Shown piece after piece: positions 44,835 to 56,876 of a stretch of DNA of 64,000 nt. Made by a program: the position numbers and the translations under genes. The stretch is from NCBI GenBank assembly GCA_030844895.1, contig JAUTDX010000017.1, positions 1 to 64,000 on the forward strand, in the 5' to 3' direction. Numbering within the stretch: the stretch's first letter is position 1; each line of letters opens with the position of its first letter. The notes beneath the pieces were generated by a model. That model saw nothing but the letters and a program-made list of their open reading frames with translations. It searched no databases and had not been told where the DNA came from. The DNA comes from Ambrosia x helenae (lineage: Eukaryota; Streptophyta; Magnoliopsida; Asterales; Asteraceae).

Positions 44835-46600
44835 GTCGGTCTCCTTAATAGCAAGAAAATGGGCTGATTTCGTTAACCGATCGACAATCACCCATATCTT
44901 GTCGTTCCCGCTTGTTGACTTAGGAAGTTGTGTGACAAAATCCATAGTAATCCGTTCCCATTTCCATTCCGGAATTTCAGGTTGTTGCAGGAGACCCGAC
45001 GGTTTCTGGTATTCCACCTTGACCTTAGCACAGGTCAAGCATTTGCTCACGTATGAGGCTATGTCCGACCTCATGTTTGGCCACCAGTAAAGCACCTTTA
45101 GATCTTGGTACATCTTATCCGAACCAGGATGAATAGAATACCGGGACTTATGAGCCTCATCAAGAACAAGCTCCCGTAGTCCCCCGAATAAAGAAACCCA
45201 TATGCGTTCTGCGAAATAGTGCAGGCCATCAGGCCTTCGCTCTAGGTGCTTGTCGGCACCGTGCATAGTTTCAGCTTTAAGGTTTTCCTCCTTCAAAGCT
45301 TCCAATTGGGCAGAACGGAGTTGATCAGGTAACGACGAATGGATAGTGAGCTGCAATGCCCGAACGCGACGAGGTTTAGAAGATTCCTTCCTGCTCAAGG
45401 CGTCTGCTACAACATTCGCCTTGCCAGGATGGTACTTAATAGCACAATCATAGTCGTTCAAAAGTTCGATCCAACGGCGCTGCCGTATGTTCAAGTGTTG
45501 TTGGTCGAAAATGTGTTGGAGACTCTTGTGATCGGTGTAGATGGTGCATTTGGTACCGTACAAGTAATGTCTCCAAATTTTCAACGCGAATACCACGACA
45601 CCCAACTCCAAGTCATGAGTTGTGTAGTTCTTCTCGTGCACTTTGAGTTGACGAGAAGCATACGCAATCACTTTCTCGCGTTGCATCAACACGCAACCGA
45701 GTCCATGAATGGAAGCGTCACAGTAAACAACAAAATCATCAGGACCCTCAGGTAAAGACAAAATAGGAGCAGAACACAGTTTAGACTTTAGTTCCTCAAA
45801 CGCGGACTCTTGTGATTCACCCCAGTCGAACTTCCTATCCTTCTGAGTGAGAGTGGTGAGGGGTTGAGCAATCTTCGAGAACCCCTGAATGAAACGACGA
45901 TAATAGCCCGCAAGGCCTAGGAATTGCCGCACCTCAGTTGGCGTCTTTGGTGCTCCCCAGTCCTTGATCGCTTCGATTTTAGCAGGATCGACATGAATCC
46001 CTAGTTCATTAACCACATGTCCTAGGAATTGGACTTCGCGTAACCAAAAGTCACACTTTGAGAACTTGGCGTAAAGTTGTTCCCGTCGCAAGAGTTCCAA
46101 AACTAACCGTAGATGTTCCCCGTGTTCGGTCTCGTTCTTGGAGTAGATCAGAATGTCATCGATAAACACAATGACAAACTTGTCCAAATACGGTTTACAG
46201 ACGCGGTTCATCAAGTCCATGAAAACCGCCGGTGCGTTCGTGAGACCGAAAGGCATGACCAAGAATTCGAAATGGACATAACGTGTTCGAAAAGCAGTCT
46301 TTGCAACGTCAGCCTCCCTGACGCGCAGCTGGTGATAACCGGACCTCAAGTCGATCTTGGAATAATAACTAGAACCCTGGAGCTGGTCGAATAGATCATC
46401 GATACGTGGAAGAGGATAACGGTTCTTGATGGTCAACTTGTTCAGTTCTCTGTAGTCTACACACAATCGGAAACTCCCATCCTTCTTCTTGACAAATAAA
46501 ATCGGGGCTCCCCAAGGGGAAGAACTTGGTCGGATGAAACCCTTGTCCAAGAGTTCTGTAACTGACTAGACAACTCTTGCATTTCGGGAGGTGCAAGACG
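44835..46600 (-). pseudogene. Gypsy reverse transcriptase, RNase H and integrase N-terminal part
   Basis: Open from about 46550 to the insertion point. RT shows SPWGAPILFVKKKDGSFRLC, FDQLQGSSYYSKIDLRSGYH, MPFGLTNAPAVFMDLMN and the active site FIDDILIYS. RNase H starts DDFVVYCDASIHGLGCVL and includes YTDHKSLQHIF. Integrase has the zinc finger (HKSRYSIHPG ... CLTCAKVK) and the first catalytic Asp in ITMDFVTQLP, then stops at ETD where the TR-GAG element begins. A frame break near 46562 separates it from the protease part; one missing G would explain it. Without the insertion this would be a near-complete pol. Confidence 0.9.
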
Positions 46601-48503
46601 ATAGGGGGCCCGAGCAATAGGAGCAGCCCCTGGTACAAGATCAATACCGAACTCGACTTGACGATGAGGAGGAAGACCAGATAAATCATCGGGAAAAACA
46701 TCAGAAAACTCGCGTACCACCGGAATGTCGTCAATCTTCTTCTCATCACTAGTGGAAACAGATAGGAGCGCCAAAACGGCTGGATAACCCTTTCGAAGAC
46801 ACTTAAGGGCTTTCATGCTAGAGATGATGTTTAGCGAAACATCACCCTTGATACCGTATATACAGAAAGAAATTCTCCATCAGGGAGAGGAATCCGAATA
46901 ACCTTATCGTAACAGACGATCTCCGCGCGATACAAAGATAACCAATCCATTCCTACCACAACGTCAAAACTACCCAATGGTACCGGCATAAGGTCGATGG
47001 GGAATGATAAACCCGACAACTCTAACTGACACTCCCGAAGAACACTAGTAGCTTCAATCGTTTTACCGTCAGCTAACTCAATAATATACTTGGTCTCTAA
47101 TGGTACAGGTACTACATCTAGCAGTCGACTAACATCCATGGATACAAAACTCTTGTCGGCACCAGAATCAAATAACACGCTAACAGAATGATTATTGAGA
47201 AGAAACGTACCGGTGACTGTATCAGGGTCCTGCCTAGCCTCAGCAGCTCCAATGACGAAGGCACGTGCATTTCTGCCGCCGCCCCCGTTGTTCCCATTCC
47301 CGTTGTTTCCACCCTGTTTCAGTTTTGGGCAATCCTTCTTGTAATGCCCAGTGTCACCACAGTTGTAGCATCCCTGTTTCCCTGTAGTCCCCTGAGTAGT
47401 CGGAGCTGAACTGTTGGTCGGAGCCTGAGTCGATGGAAGTGTAACCCGACAGTCTTTAGCATAGTGGCCTGTTCGCTGGCAGCGGTGACAACGGTTACTG
47501 TCGCAGTTCCCTTGGTGATGGCGTCCACACTTGTTGCATTTGGGCAGTTTTCCTGCATAACCACCCTGCTTATTACCCGAAGACGATGAACCCCATTATC
47601 AAACTTTTTACCCTGCTGCGTAGACCCAGATCCTTTCCCGTCGTTTTCCCACTTGCGCTTATTGTTCTCTGGAGCCTTAGCAGTCGAACCTTTCGCCGGC
47701 AACATCCCCTCGTTCACCTTTAAATTAGTCATCCTATGTGCAGACCGAACTACCTCCGCATAAGTAGGATGATTCCCAGCAGCCACTAACCCTGCAATTT
47801 CCGGCACCACCCTGAGACATAATGTTCAATCTTACGATACTCTGGCACGTGCAAATCGGGACATAGCACTGCCAACTCATTCCTCCTAACCGTATACTTC
47901 TCGATTTCCGACCCAGTCATCTTGAGGTTCCACACCTCATGCTCCAGCTTCTGTACCTCTTCTCTCGGGCAATACTCCCGCTTCAGCAACTGCACAAAGT
48001 TCTCCCATGGCATAGCATATGCCTCCCCAATACCCATGTTCTGGGTAATACCATTCCACCAAGTCAATGCCACGTCTTGAAATAACGCAGCCGAATACTT
48101 CACCCGATCTTCTGGGAGACAGTTACACATCAGGAATACCGACTCCACTTTCTCCAACCACCTAAGCAAACTGACCGCACCCTCGGTGCCAGAGAATTCC
48201 TGGGGCTTGCAGTCCCGGAACATCTTATAGGTGCACATGGGTGGGGGTGGGTCAACAGGACCACCTGAAATGAAACGTATGAGAAACCACGAAATACGTA
48301 AACAAGGCTCACCAATGAGGCAAAGAAAATGGATAAAACAACTTACCACCACCGTTGTGCCCTAACTGAAAGGCAGCCTGGAGCAAGTTGTTCAGATCAG
48401 CCTGTGATAGGTTAATTCCTCCACCACGACCACCAGCACCACCGCGACCACCACCACGTCCACCATTGCGACCACCTCCTCGTCCTCCACGCACTCCAGA
48501 CAT
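46600..48503 (-). pseudogene. Gypsy gag and protease, with a putative 82-bp intron and several frame breaks
   Basis: ATG at 48503 opens an Arg/Gly-rich N-terminus. A gtaagt donor at 48346 and a ttcag acceptor at 48265 bound an 82-base stretch whose removal joins HNGG to GPVDPPPP in frame. Gag follows (RDCKPQEFSGTEGAVSLLRW, ALTWWNGI, CPREEVQKLEHEVWNL), then zinc knuckles CHRCQRTGHYAKDC and CYNCGDTGHYKKDC, and protease LFDSGADKSFVS near 47175. Frame breaks lie near 47806 (missing A), 47594 (G-run short by one) and 46860 (extra TA in tatata). The element's very recent insertion makes so many breaks surprising. Confidence 0.8.
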
Positions 48504-49058
48504 AATTCTGGCAGAAAGAACGAGAAAATTTAGTTTCGCAGTTAAAGATAACCACTAATGTTCACAAGATTAAAGCCAGATCCAATCCAGGACTATCCCT
48601 CAAACCCAGAGCTCACTAGGGCTTCCATGCATTTCGTTTTATGATTTTGTGTGCACCCAAAATGATAAAACGCTCTACATGGTCCTCCAAGTGTTCTCCT
48701 AGTTCAAAGTTCAAATCACCGAACATAGACTCTTAGCTACACACCGTAATACTACGGTAGTTCATGACAAGTGTTTCTATTGGAGTGCGAAAGGGAGATG
48801 TCCGAGCCTTGGACAAATCTCAAGAACACACGAGTTACTCCAACAGACCACACTGCCTAGAAAACAGATAACCCAACCTAAGATAGAACGGATGATGTAA
48901 CGTAGAAAGACCAACGATTTAGAGACACCCCGACAAGACCATACGTAACCCACTATAACGTTTAGTACCATGTGATCGTCTAGTGTGTGCGACTCGGCTA
49001 TAGACTAGACTCTACATGCAGTCCTAGTTCACTATAACCATTGGCTCTGATACCAATC
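48504..49058 (-). other. Gypsy leader with primer binding site (49043-49055)
   Basis: Non-coding. On the minus strand TGGTATCAGAGCC lies three bases inside the LTR edge, complementary to initiator tRNA-Met. The 64-residue frame at 48777-48971 is not credible. Confidence 0.8.
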
Positions 49059-51697
49059 TGTCACACCCTCAAAAATCCACTTGCGGAGTTTTACCGCGAG
49101 GCGCATGACAAACCAGGATCCAAACCAACGATCACAATAAACAAGTCTAAATGTAATTAATGCAATACCAAAACATAGTTTTAAAATCCCGTTTACAGCG
49201 GAAGCTTATTCAAAATAAAGTTCAACATAAATAACCAAAGTTCAATGTTTATGAAATCATGCAACTCTATCTAGACGCCGTGCAGACGCGTGCGCCCTAG
49301 TCCAGTCGTGCTACCTTAGCGACCTGAGAAAACATGTAAAAGTTTACGTCAGCACAAAAATGCTGGTGAGTTTACAGGTTTGCAGTTCAAGTACCAAGTC
49401 CACCTGTCCATACTATAACAAATAGAAAACCAGTATACGCTAGCTAGGCGTACGTTTTGTTACTACCACGATTGGAAAACCATTACTAACTCGAATACCA
49501 GTTTTGTGCCCGAATAGTTCCAAATGTTCCTGTTGTTCCTGTTTGAGACAATATGCACTCGCCCGGCCCTCCAAGCCGACGAGCGGGGTTGGTCACTCCC
49601 AATAGCGCTATTCACATTTCCCCGTTGTGCAAACCCGCACATTCATGGTTCCCCCCGGGACTTCCAAAGATCGTGTAGTATACGTTAGAACCCATAGTAT
49701 GACAGTAGTTACCAAATAGTTGTTTTAACACATGTTTTCTCCCCCGAAAACGTAAAACCAGTTAAAAGAGGGGCCGTAAACTCACCTTAAGTTGCTTTAC
49801 TCCTAATCCCGAGTAAACTCAGCTATGTTAGTCCCGTACAGTGGCGACCTAACATACGACAGTTACAAGTACTTAGACTAATAACCCGCAGGTTAATTAG
49901 TCCCTAGATGTCCAGACCATAACCAAGTTTGTTTGAAAACACCGTGACTGTTTAACCGACCCAAAGTACAAGACTCGACATCCCATTGGTGACCCGAGAC
50001 TCCCCGTGTTATGTTTACGCTCCAAAACGTACAATAACGCAAGTACACTTAACATACGTTAACACACAACAAGCTATAGCACATAGTTCACGTATCACCG
50101 GAATACATCCAAATATATGTTACCAAGTTATTAGACATGTTACGGGGTTCCTAGCATGTTTCTACATGTGAAATCGGGTCTCGGAATGCTAATTTACACT
50201 CATAGCAGCAGTACACGCGATTAGGAAAAGTCAACTAGCATTTAGAAAAGTCAACTAGTGAATAGAAGCCCTATTCGCCCCTACTATAGGCGAGTAGGGG
50301 CTACTCCCCTTTACTTCATGCGAATAGGGGCTATTCCCCTGAACTTACTAGTGATTAGGGCTACTCGCATGAACTTACTAGTGATTAGGGCTACTCGCAT
50401 GAACTTACTAGTGAATAGGCTTCTACTCGCCTATATATTGGCGATTAGCCTTGTACTCGCATGAGTTATAGGCGATTAGCATTGCTACTCGCCTGTAACC
50501 ATGCTGTTCCAGTTTTTCGCGCGTTTAACGCTCCAAATCAGATCCAGAACGTGTGTAACTACCCAATATCATCCCAAACACTATCCTAAACATGTTTAAC
50601 CCAAAACCCTACGTTCAACCTCGTATAATCAGTCCTGCATGCAACCCAAAACAATCCAAACACTATTCACATAGCATGTAACATCAATTAACGCATGTAA
50701 TCATAACCCTATTATCCGATTACTGAGTTTTCTATCATCATACTAACAATATTAATTCTGACCTAGCATGATAATACATCAAAACATCATCAAGATCCAT
50801 AAAAATCCTATCTTTCTAATCATACATACCCATAACGCATGTTAATTAGTTATAATCCGTTTAACAATCCTTATTGACGATTTTCAGAAAGCTTTTTCAT
50901 TTATGAACAGGTCTGGACCATTAGGGATTGATTAAAAACGTTTACAAAGTGTTATGGATGAGAATCAAACCTTGGAATTGTAAAAGATTGATGGTTAGAC
51001 CTTGAAACCTTGTGTTTTTGATCAAAATCGCCTTCCAGAGGTTGTTTAAGTGTTTGGGGCGGTTATGGGACGACTAGGGTTGATATTAGGGAGTTTAGGA
51101 GGTTAAGTGTTGTATTTATAGGCGTTTCTAGTCGTTCCAGCACGTTACATGCGATTGTGCAGCAGTTCAGGCGATTAGGGCTTGTAATCGCCTGACAGTT
51201 CTAGCGATTAGGGCCTACTCGCCCTTAACATCACACGAGTAGGGCCTACTCGCCCTTATGGGCTCCCTACTCGCCTCCCCTATAGGGGAGTAGACCTCCT
51301 ACTCGCCTATAGGGTTTGGCCTTGTGTGTTTTGCGCGTTAAACCCCGTTTTAACATATGTTAATGCATATTCATGTACCGACAAGTCACATAATGATTGT
51401 AAACACATAACACAAGTAATTACACATATTTACACTCGTTCACCAATTCCCGGGACTCGAGACTCGTACATTCCGTATGCCCTGACGATCCTACAAATCG
51501 TCATCGTTTGTACACTTGGTTAAGGACCGACATCTAACGAACCTCTAGACCAACATCCAATGATCTTCTAGACTAACCAATAGTTCCCGAACCATATCCC
51601 GACTTAACTAACCCAGTTACGTACAATATACGCGTGACTCGCTAAGGTAGACTTTCATCTAGACAACGTTGTTAACCAGAATTTGCCAGGTGTCACA
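49059..51697 (-). repeat. Gypsy 5' LTR (2639 bp)
   Basis: Near-perfect match to 33815-36455. It would hold the promoter; no TATA assignment is made. It is followed by the target duplication gtgca at 51698. Confidence 0.92.
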
Positions 51698-54600
51698 GTG
51701 CATCTCAACCATGGATGTTCGACACCGGTGCCTCTGACCATGCACATCCACCGGTTCACTCATCACTACATACCCTCTCAGAGTATGGAGGACCTGACGA
51801 GATTGTGTTAGGAGACGGTAAAACGCTTCCCATCTCTCATATCGGTCACACACATATTCCCACTCCTACACGCTCCTTACATCTTAAAATGTTCTATATG
51901 TTCCTAATCTTCGCAATAAGCTTATTTCAGTTGCAAAGCTATGCAAAACTAACAAAGTCTCTATCGAATTTTTTCGTCTTATTTCTTGGTTAATGATCTT
52001 CGCACGGGGGCGCAACTCATGCGGGGAATCAACGTCTATGATGTCTACTATGCCGCAGCCCATTATCTAAAATCCAACATGCAACTCAACTCCATTTCTG
52101 CCACTTCACTGCACTCTTGGCACCATAAGTTGGGACATCCAAATCTCAAAGTCTTTAAAGCTCTTCTTAGGACTTTAGGACTAAATTTTAATAAACTGTT
52201 GCAATTTCCTTTTCATTGTCCTTCATGTTCTCTCAAGAAAAGTCACAAGAAACCATTTGGTTCAAACTCTTTCAATGCAACCAAACCTTTGCAACTCGTT
52301 TATTCGGATGTATGGGAACCGGTTCAAAAATCAAATGATGGTTACACTTATTATGTAATCTTTGTGGACTTTTACTCAAAGTATACTTGGTTGTATCCGA
52401 TGAGAAAAAAATCCGATCTTGCAATCTTGTTCCCACAATTCAAAACCTTAGTCGAAAAATATTTTCAAACACCACTTATATCTATTTTTTCCGACAATGG
52501 CGGTGAATACATTGGACTCATCCCCTACCTTCAATCCCAAGGCATCTCTCACTTCACCACCCCACCTCACACTCCCGAACAAAACGGTGTCGCCGAACGT
52601 CGACATCGTCACATAGTTGAAACCGGTCTCTCTCTTCTTCATCACGCCAATCTTCCCATTCACTTTTGGTCTCATGCCTTTCAAACGACGGTCTATTTTA
52701 TAAATCTCCATTTGAGCGATTGTATGGTCGCGCGCCCACTTACTCTAAGTCAAAACCATTCGGTTGCTTATGCTACCCTTGACTGCGCCCCTACACAACC
52801 TCTAAACTTCATCATCGGTCTACACAATGCATCTTCTTGGATTATTCCCATCCAAATCATCATACAAATGCTATGATCCGTGTTCACATCGCCTTTATCA
52901 TTCGCGCCATGTCGAATTTATTGAAGGCATTTACCATTTAAATCACAAATGGATTCTAGTACATCCACTCCTACAACGGACGTTTTTTACAAAAAAATTG
53001 TTCACAACTCCACTCCCAATCTTACTACTAACACACCATCCACTTGCACCACACATCCCTCTCCAACACTCATCAACTCCAATCCCACTCCACTAATCAT
53101 CACCTCACATCCTCCCATGCACTCCATGCAACCAGTAACTCTTCCAACATCTCCCGCACCACAATCCACATCCCAAACATCCAGCCCGAGTACCTCCACT
53201 TCCGCTCCCACCTCTCCACCCTCCAATACCACCACTCCCTCTCCTCACACGGACCCCACACCTCCCCCTTTACCACCTAGAAACCGCAAACCCAACCCAA
53301 AATTCTACAACTCAACCTACATCAACTCCACCACTCTACATCCTCTACCATCCACTATTGAACCTACAACCCATACTCAAGCATCAAAGGATCCAAAATG
53401 GCGCAGCGCCATGGATTCTGAACTCAATGCCTCACTTCATAACCAAACATGGGATCTTGTACCACCATCATCCCACAAACCCATTGGTTGCAAATGGGTC
53501 TTTCAAGTAAAACGAAACCCGGATGGCTCGGTAGCCAAATATAAAGCTCGTCTTGTGGCCAAGGGCTTCCATCAACAGTATGGAAAAGATTATTTTGACA
53601 CTTTCAGCCCGGTGACCAAGTCGGTTACCATTCGCACTGTCCTCTCCATCGCTCTCTCAAGAGATTGGCCTTTTCGTCAACTTGACGTAAACAATGCCTT
53701 CCTACACGGCACCTTGCATGAGGATGTTTTTATGCAACAACCCCCAGGCTTCGTTCATCCACAGTTTCCTAATCACGTTTGTAAGCTCCGAAAATCACTC
53801 TACGGGCTCAAACAAGCGCCACGTGCATGGTATATTGAGCTCACAAACTTCCTTATCCACTTTGGCTTCCGAAAATCCCTTGTCGATCCTTCTCTATTCA
53901 TCTATCAATGCAAGACTATAACTTGTTACTTCATGGTCTATGTCGATGATATAGTTCTAACCAGTGATGACAATACCTTCCTTGAGCATTTTGTCACTAC
54001 CATTTGCACCAAATTCTCTGTCAAGTATCTAGGAAACCTCCATCACTTTCTTGGAATTGAAGTTATTCCCACCTCTTCGGGTCTTTTTTTATCCCAACAT
54101 CATCACATTCAGGATGTCTTAACTCAATTCCACATGGATGGAGCTAAGGATGTCACGACCCCCTTGAGTTCCTCTGATCACCTATCTCCTAATGACCCGA
54201 CACCTTCGGTTGATGCAACTCCATACCGTCAACTTGTAGGTTCCTTGCAATATCTTGCATTCACCCGTCCCGACATTTCCTTTGCCGTTAACAAACTATC
54301 TCAATTTATGCACTCCCCGAAACAAGCCCATTGGCAAGCCCTCAAGCGTGTCCTACGCTATCTAAAAGGGACCGTTCACTATGGTCTTTTCTTGAACCGT
54401 AAAAGTCCTCTCACACTCTCCGCTTTCTCCGACTCTGACTGGGGTGGTATTAGTGATTCGGGAAGATCCACTATGGCATATCTACTATATTTGGGTTCTA
54501 ATATTATCTCATGCCGTTCAAGCAGGCAAAAATCCGTCTCTCGCTCCTTAACTGAAGCTGAGTACAAAGCTTTAGCAAACGCAGCAGCTGAAATTTTGTG

Positions 54601-54860
54601 GGTCAAAAATCTACTGACCGAACTTGGAATCCCTCTCAATCAGCCACCAACACTATTTTGTGATAATACGGGTGCAAATTATTCATGTGGCACTTGATTA
54701 CCATTTTGTTCGTGAACAAGTATCAACGGGTTCATTACTTGTGCTACATGTAAACTCCAAGGATCAACTTGCAGATATGTTAACAAAGCCTCTCAGTCAT
54801 GCTCCATTTCTGCACATCAGCTCCAAGATTGGAGTCTCCAACGGAGCCTCCATCTTGCAG
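51698..54860 (+). pseudogene. Copia-2 protease, integrase, reverse transcriptase and RNase H, broken
   Basis: Protease (MFDTGASDHAH) resumes right after the Gypsy duplication. Integrase shows SWHHKLGHPNL, CPSCSLKK, YSDVWEPV, FSDNGGEYIG and TPEQNGVAERRHRH. RT (52949-54697) shows KPIGCKWVFQVKRNPDGS, QLDVNNAFLHG, YGLKQAPRAWY and MVYVDDIVLTS. RNase H shows FSDSDWGG and LTEAEYKALANAAAE. Frame breaks lie near 51990 and 52715. A small deletion near 54680 removes part of RNase H between CDNTGA and HVALDYHFV and causes a stop. The tail ends QLADMLTKPL. Ale/Retrofit-like by overall look (inference). Confidence 0.88.
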
Positions 54861-54865
54861 GGGCG

Positions 54866-55068
54866 TGTTATGGAAACCAATAAATCACTTTAAAATTCAA
54901 TATATGCATTTAAAGTAAATAGTCAAATGTAGTAAATTGTAATTATTTCTTTCCATGCTTGTTCCGGTAAATCCTCTATTTCCTTGTTTCACTATCGCCT
55001 ATAATAGGCATTGTACCTTCTGTTTGTAAATTCATTCAAAACATAATACAATACAAGAAGTTATTATA
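54866..55068 (+). repeat. Copia-2 3' LTR (203 bp)
   Basis: Preceded by a short purine tract (gcagggg). Differs from the 5' LTR at two bases seen by eye (cgtaat/tgtaat and ctgtaa/cggtaa). Followed by ccata. Confidence 0.88.
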
Positions 55069-55395
55069 CCATATAGCAATTAAACACTCATACAAGATAA
55101 GTCACAACAACACCAATAGTAATAATATTGCTTTGCTATATATATTCCAGTACAAAAATGAACTAGTTCTTTTTACAGATGTTTTAGATGAATGGAAACC
55201 GGAGGAATCCAAAGGAGGGTTTTCAGAAAGATAAGATAGGGTATGTATGAAGTAAATAGTTTTTCGAGTTACGCATTTAATCTATATAATTTTTATTATG
55301 TTGTAGCGTTATATATAAGCCCGCGTAACCTTTTTTTTTCTATATAGGATTTTTTTAAGTTGTAAAAGGTATATTTTTTTCACGAACACCAATTA
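55069..55395 (+). pseudogene. Second CNL relic, small 3' exon and introns, displaced by Copia-2
   Basis: aactagttctttttacag precedes an exon of about 60 bases starting at 55180 and ending at gatagg/gtatgta. The same layout surrounds the small exon of the first relic (aactagttacttttacag at 15709, gagg/gtatgta at 15771). The protein is not conserved enough to read with confidence. It is cut at 55395 by Copia-3. Confidence 0.5.
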
Positions 55396-55653
55396 TGTTA
55401 TGTTAGATATATAATTCTTATTTCCCACATTATATCATAGTATATCCTAAGTATATATTTATATCCTAAGTTTAGTCAAGGGTCATGTTAGTTAAATGAA
55501 CCATCATATCGGTTATAGTCTAAGGGGACACACCCCTTCATCATGTATATATAAATACCCAAACACATTGTGTCATTTAGTGTATGTATTGATTTCTTAA
55601 TTTCACATATTCTCTCTCAAATACAATCCCTCATCGATCCTGCGAACCTTTCA
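55396..55653 (+). repeat. Copia-3 5' LTR (258 bp)
   Basis: Ends cctttca, then tt and the primer site TGGCATCAGAGC (55656-55667). Its start reads TGTTATGTTAGA, while the 3' LTR starts TGTTAGA. The target duplication places the extra TGTTA inside the element. Confidence 0.88.
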
Positions 55654-56876
55654 TTTGGCATCAGAGCAAACGGTTTATCAAAGAGTTCCATTGATTACAG
55701 AAGTCACGAAGAAGAAGATCGATCAAAAAGTCGATTCTCTGTTTTCATCCAAAACAGAGACTGACTCGTTTATCGTTCAAACATTGGAACAATTATCACA
55801 AGCCAATCCAGGATCATTAGAAAATCAATACACAAGACTTATAACCGTTCAAAGAAGAAGATAAGAACCGGTCAGATTTTCCGGCGAGACACCGGACCGA
55901 AGAACTTATTGCTTAAACACGTTACAACGGTTATATTTATCCATGCCCCTCGTATATTATCGTAATCGAATACTTTTTAAAACTTAATCCGAATCAGAAT
56001 TTTTTTTCTCCCGTACTCTGTTTTTTTCGTTCGAAATTTTTTTTCCCGCCAAGTTTTTTTTTATACCCAAAAACCAAAGTTTTAAATCTTAAAACTTATC
56101 TTCGAACATTACTAATACAAAAACAGATTCGTTTTTTTCAAAAAAACTTTCATCAAACATCAGAGGATTAAGAATTGTTTATCAAGAACCGGGATTTTTT
56201 TTCTATCCGAAACCATCGTATTCGATCATTCGTTTTATAAGAATTCAAGTTAATTCTATTGTGGAACAAAGTCGTTCGTTCCATAAAGATTGAAATAAAA
56301 AAAAGATAAAAGTTTTTGATTATTGGGCAGTAAAGATTTTTCGTGAAGAAGGATTTGACTTTTCAAAGTCAAACACGAAAATTAATAAAATATTATTGAG
56401 GGTATATTGCAAAATCAGTGTTCGGGTTTTATCACTGATCGAAAGATAGATTTTATTGAAGTCAGAAATATTATTAATCAAACAAAGGGGTTTGTTTTAG
56501 AATGGTGTTTTATAGATTGAGTGTTATTTGAAGAACACTAATCAAATTGTTGGAGGATTATTAAGTCAAAAAGGATTGACTTTTAGATATTGAAAGGAAC
56601 ATTTATTGATAATCAAAACTTATAAAACTACATAAGTTTGACAAAACCTTTTGGTAATTTTGTTCAAGGCCTTACAAAATATCAAAAATTTGTTAAAACC
56701 TATATAGTTTTCTTTGAATATCAATACCGTTATCGACTTTAAGAAGGGGTCGAAAATTTGTTTGACAAAAGTGGGTCGAACAAAGTTCCTAAAGAAGCGT
56801 GGGTAGTCCATATTAGATTTGGACAATAGGAAAGAAAAAGAACAAAAGTCCGCAGAAGACGCCCATTAAACCCACA
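55654..56876 (+). other. Copia-3 untranslated leader
   Basis: A 1.2-kb non-coding leader between primer site and Gag, rich in tttt runs. Small frames at 55570-55864 are not credible as genes. Confidence 0.6.

Larger units (their letters stand above)
33815..51697 (-). mobile_element. Gypsy element (chromovirus/Tekay-like), very young, itself interrupted
   Basis: The LTRs are 2641 bp (33815-36455) and 2639 bp (49059-51697). By eye they differ at about four places: an A-run, one A/G, a GCT repeat and one G/A. The target duplication gtgca is exact (33810-33814 and 51698-51702). Minus-strand order: LTR, tRNA-Met primer site, gag with a putative intron, protease, RT, RNase H, integrase, polypurine tract, LTR. 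Integrase is cut by the gag-only element at 37601-44834. Long LTRs and a C-terminal chromodomain-like region suggest the Tekay/Del group (inference). Confidence 0.92.
32590..55068 (+). mobile_element. Copia-2 (Ale/Retrofit-like Ty1-copia), split by a nested Gypsy element
   Basis: Two 203-bp LTRs (32590-32792, 54866-55068) differ at two bases by eye. Flanks tcata and ccata are a likely 5-base target duplication with one mismatch. A primer site TGGTATCAAGAGC follows the 5' LTR. Gag ends at 33814 where the Gypsy element begins; protease resumes at 51703 after the duplicated gtgca. Without the nest the element would be about 4.6 kb. Several frameshifts and an RNase H deletion make it non-autonomous. 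Confidence 0.9.
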
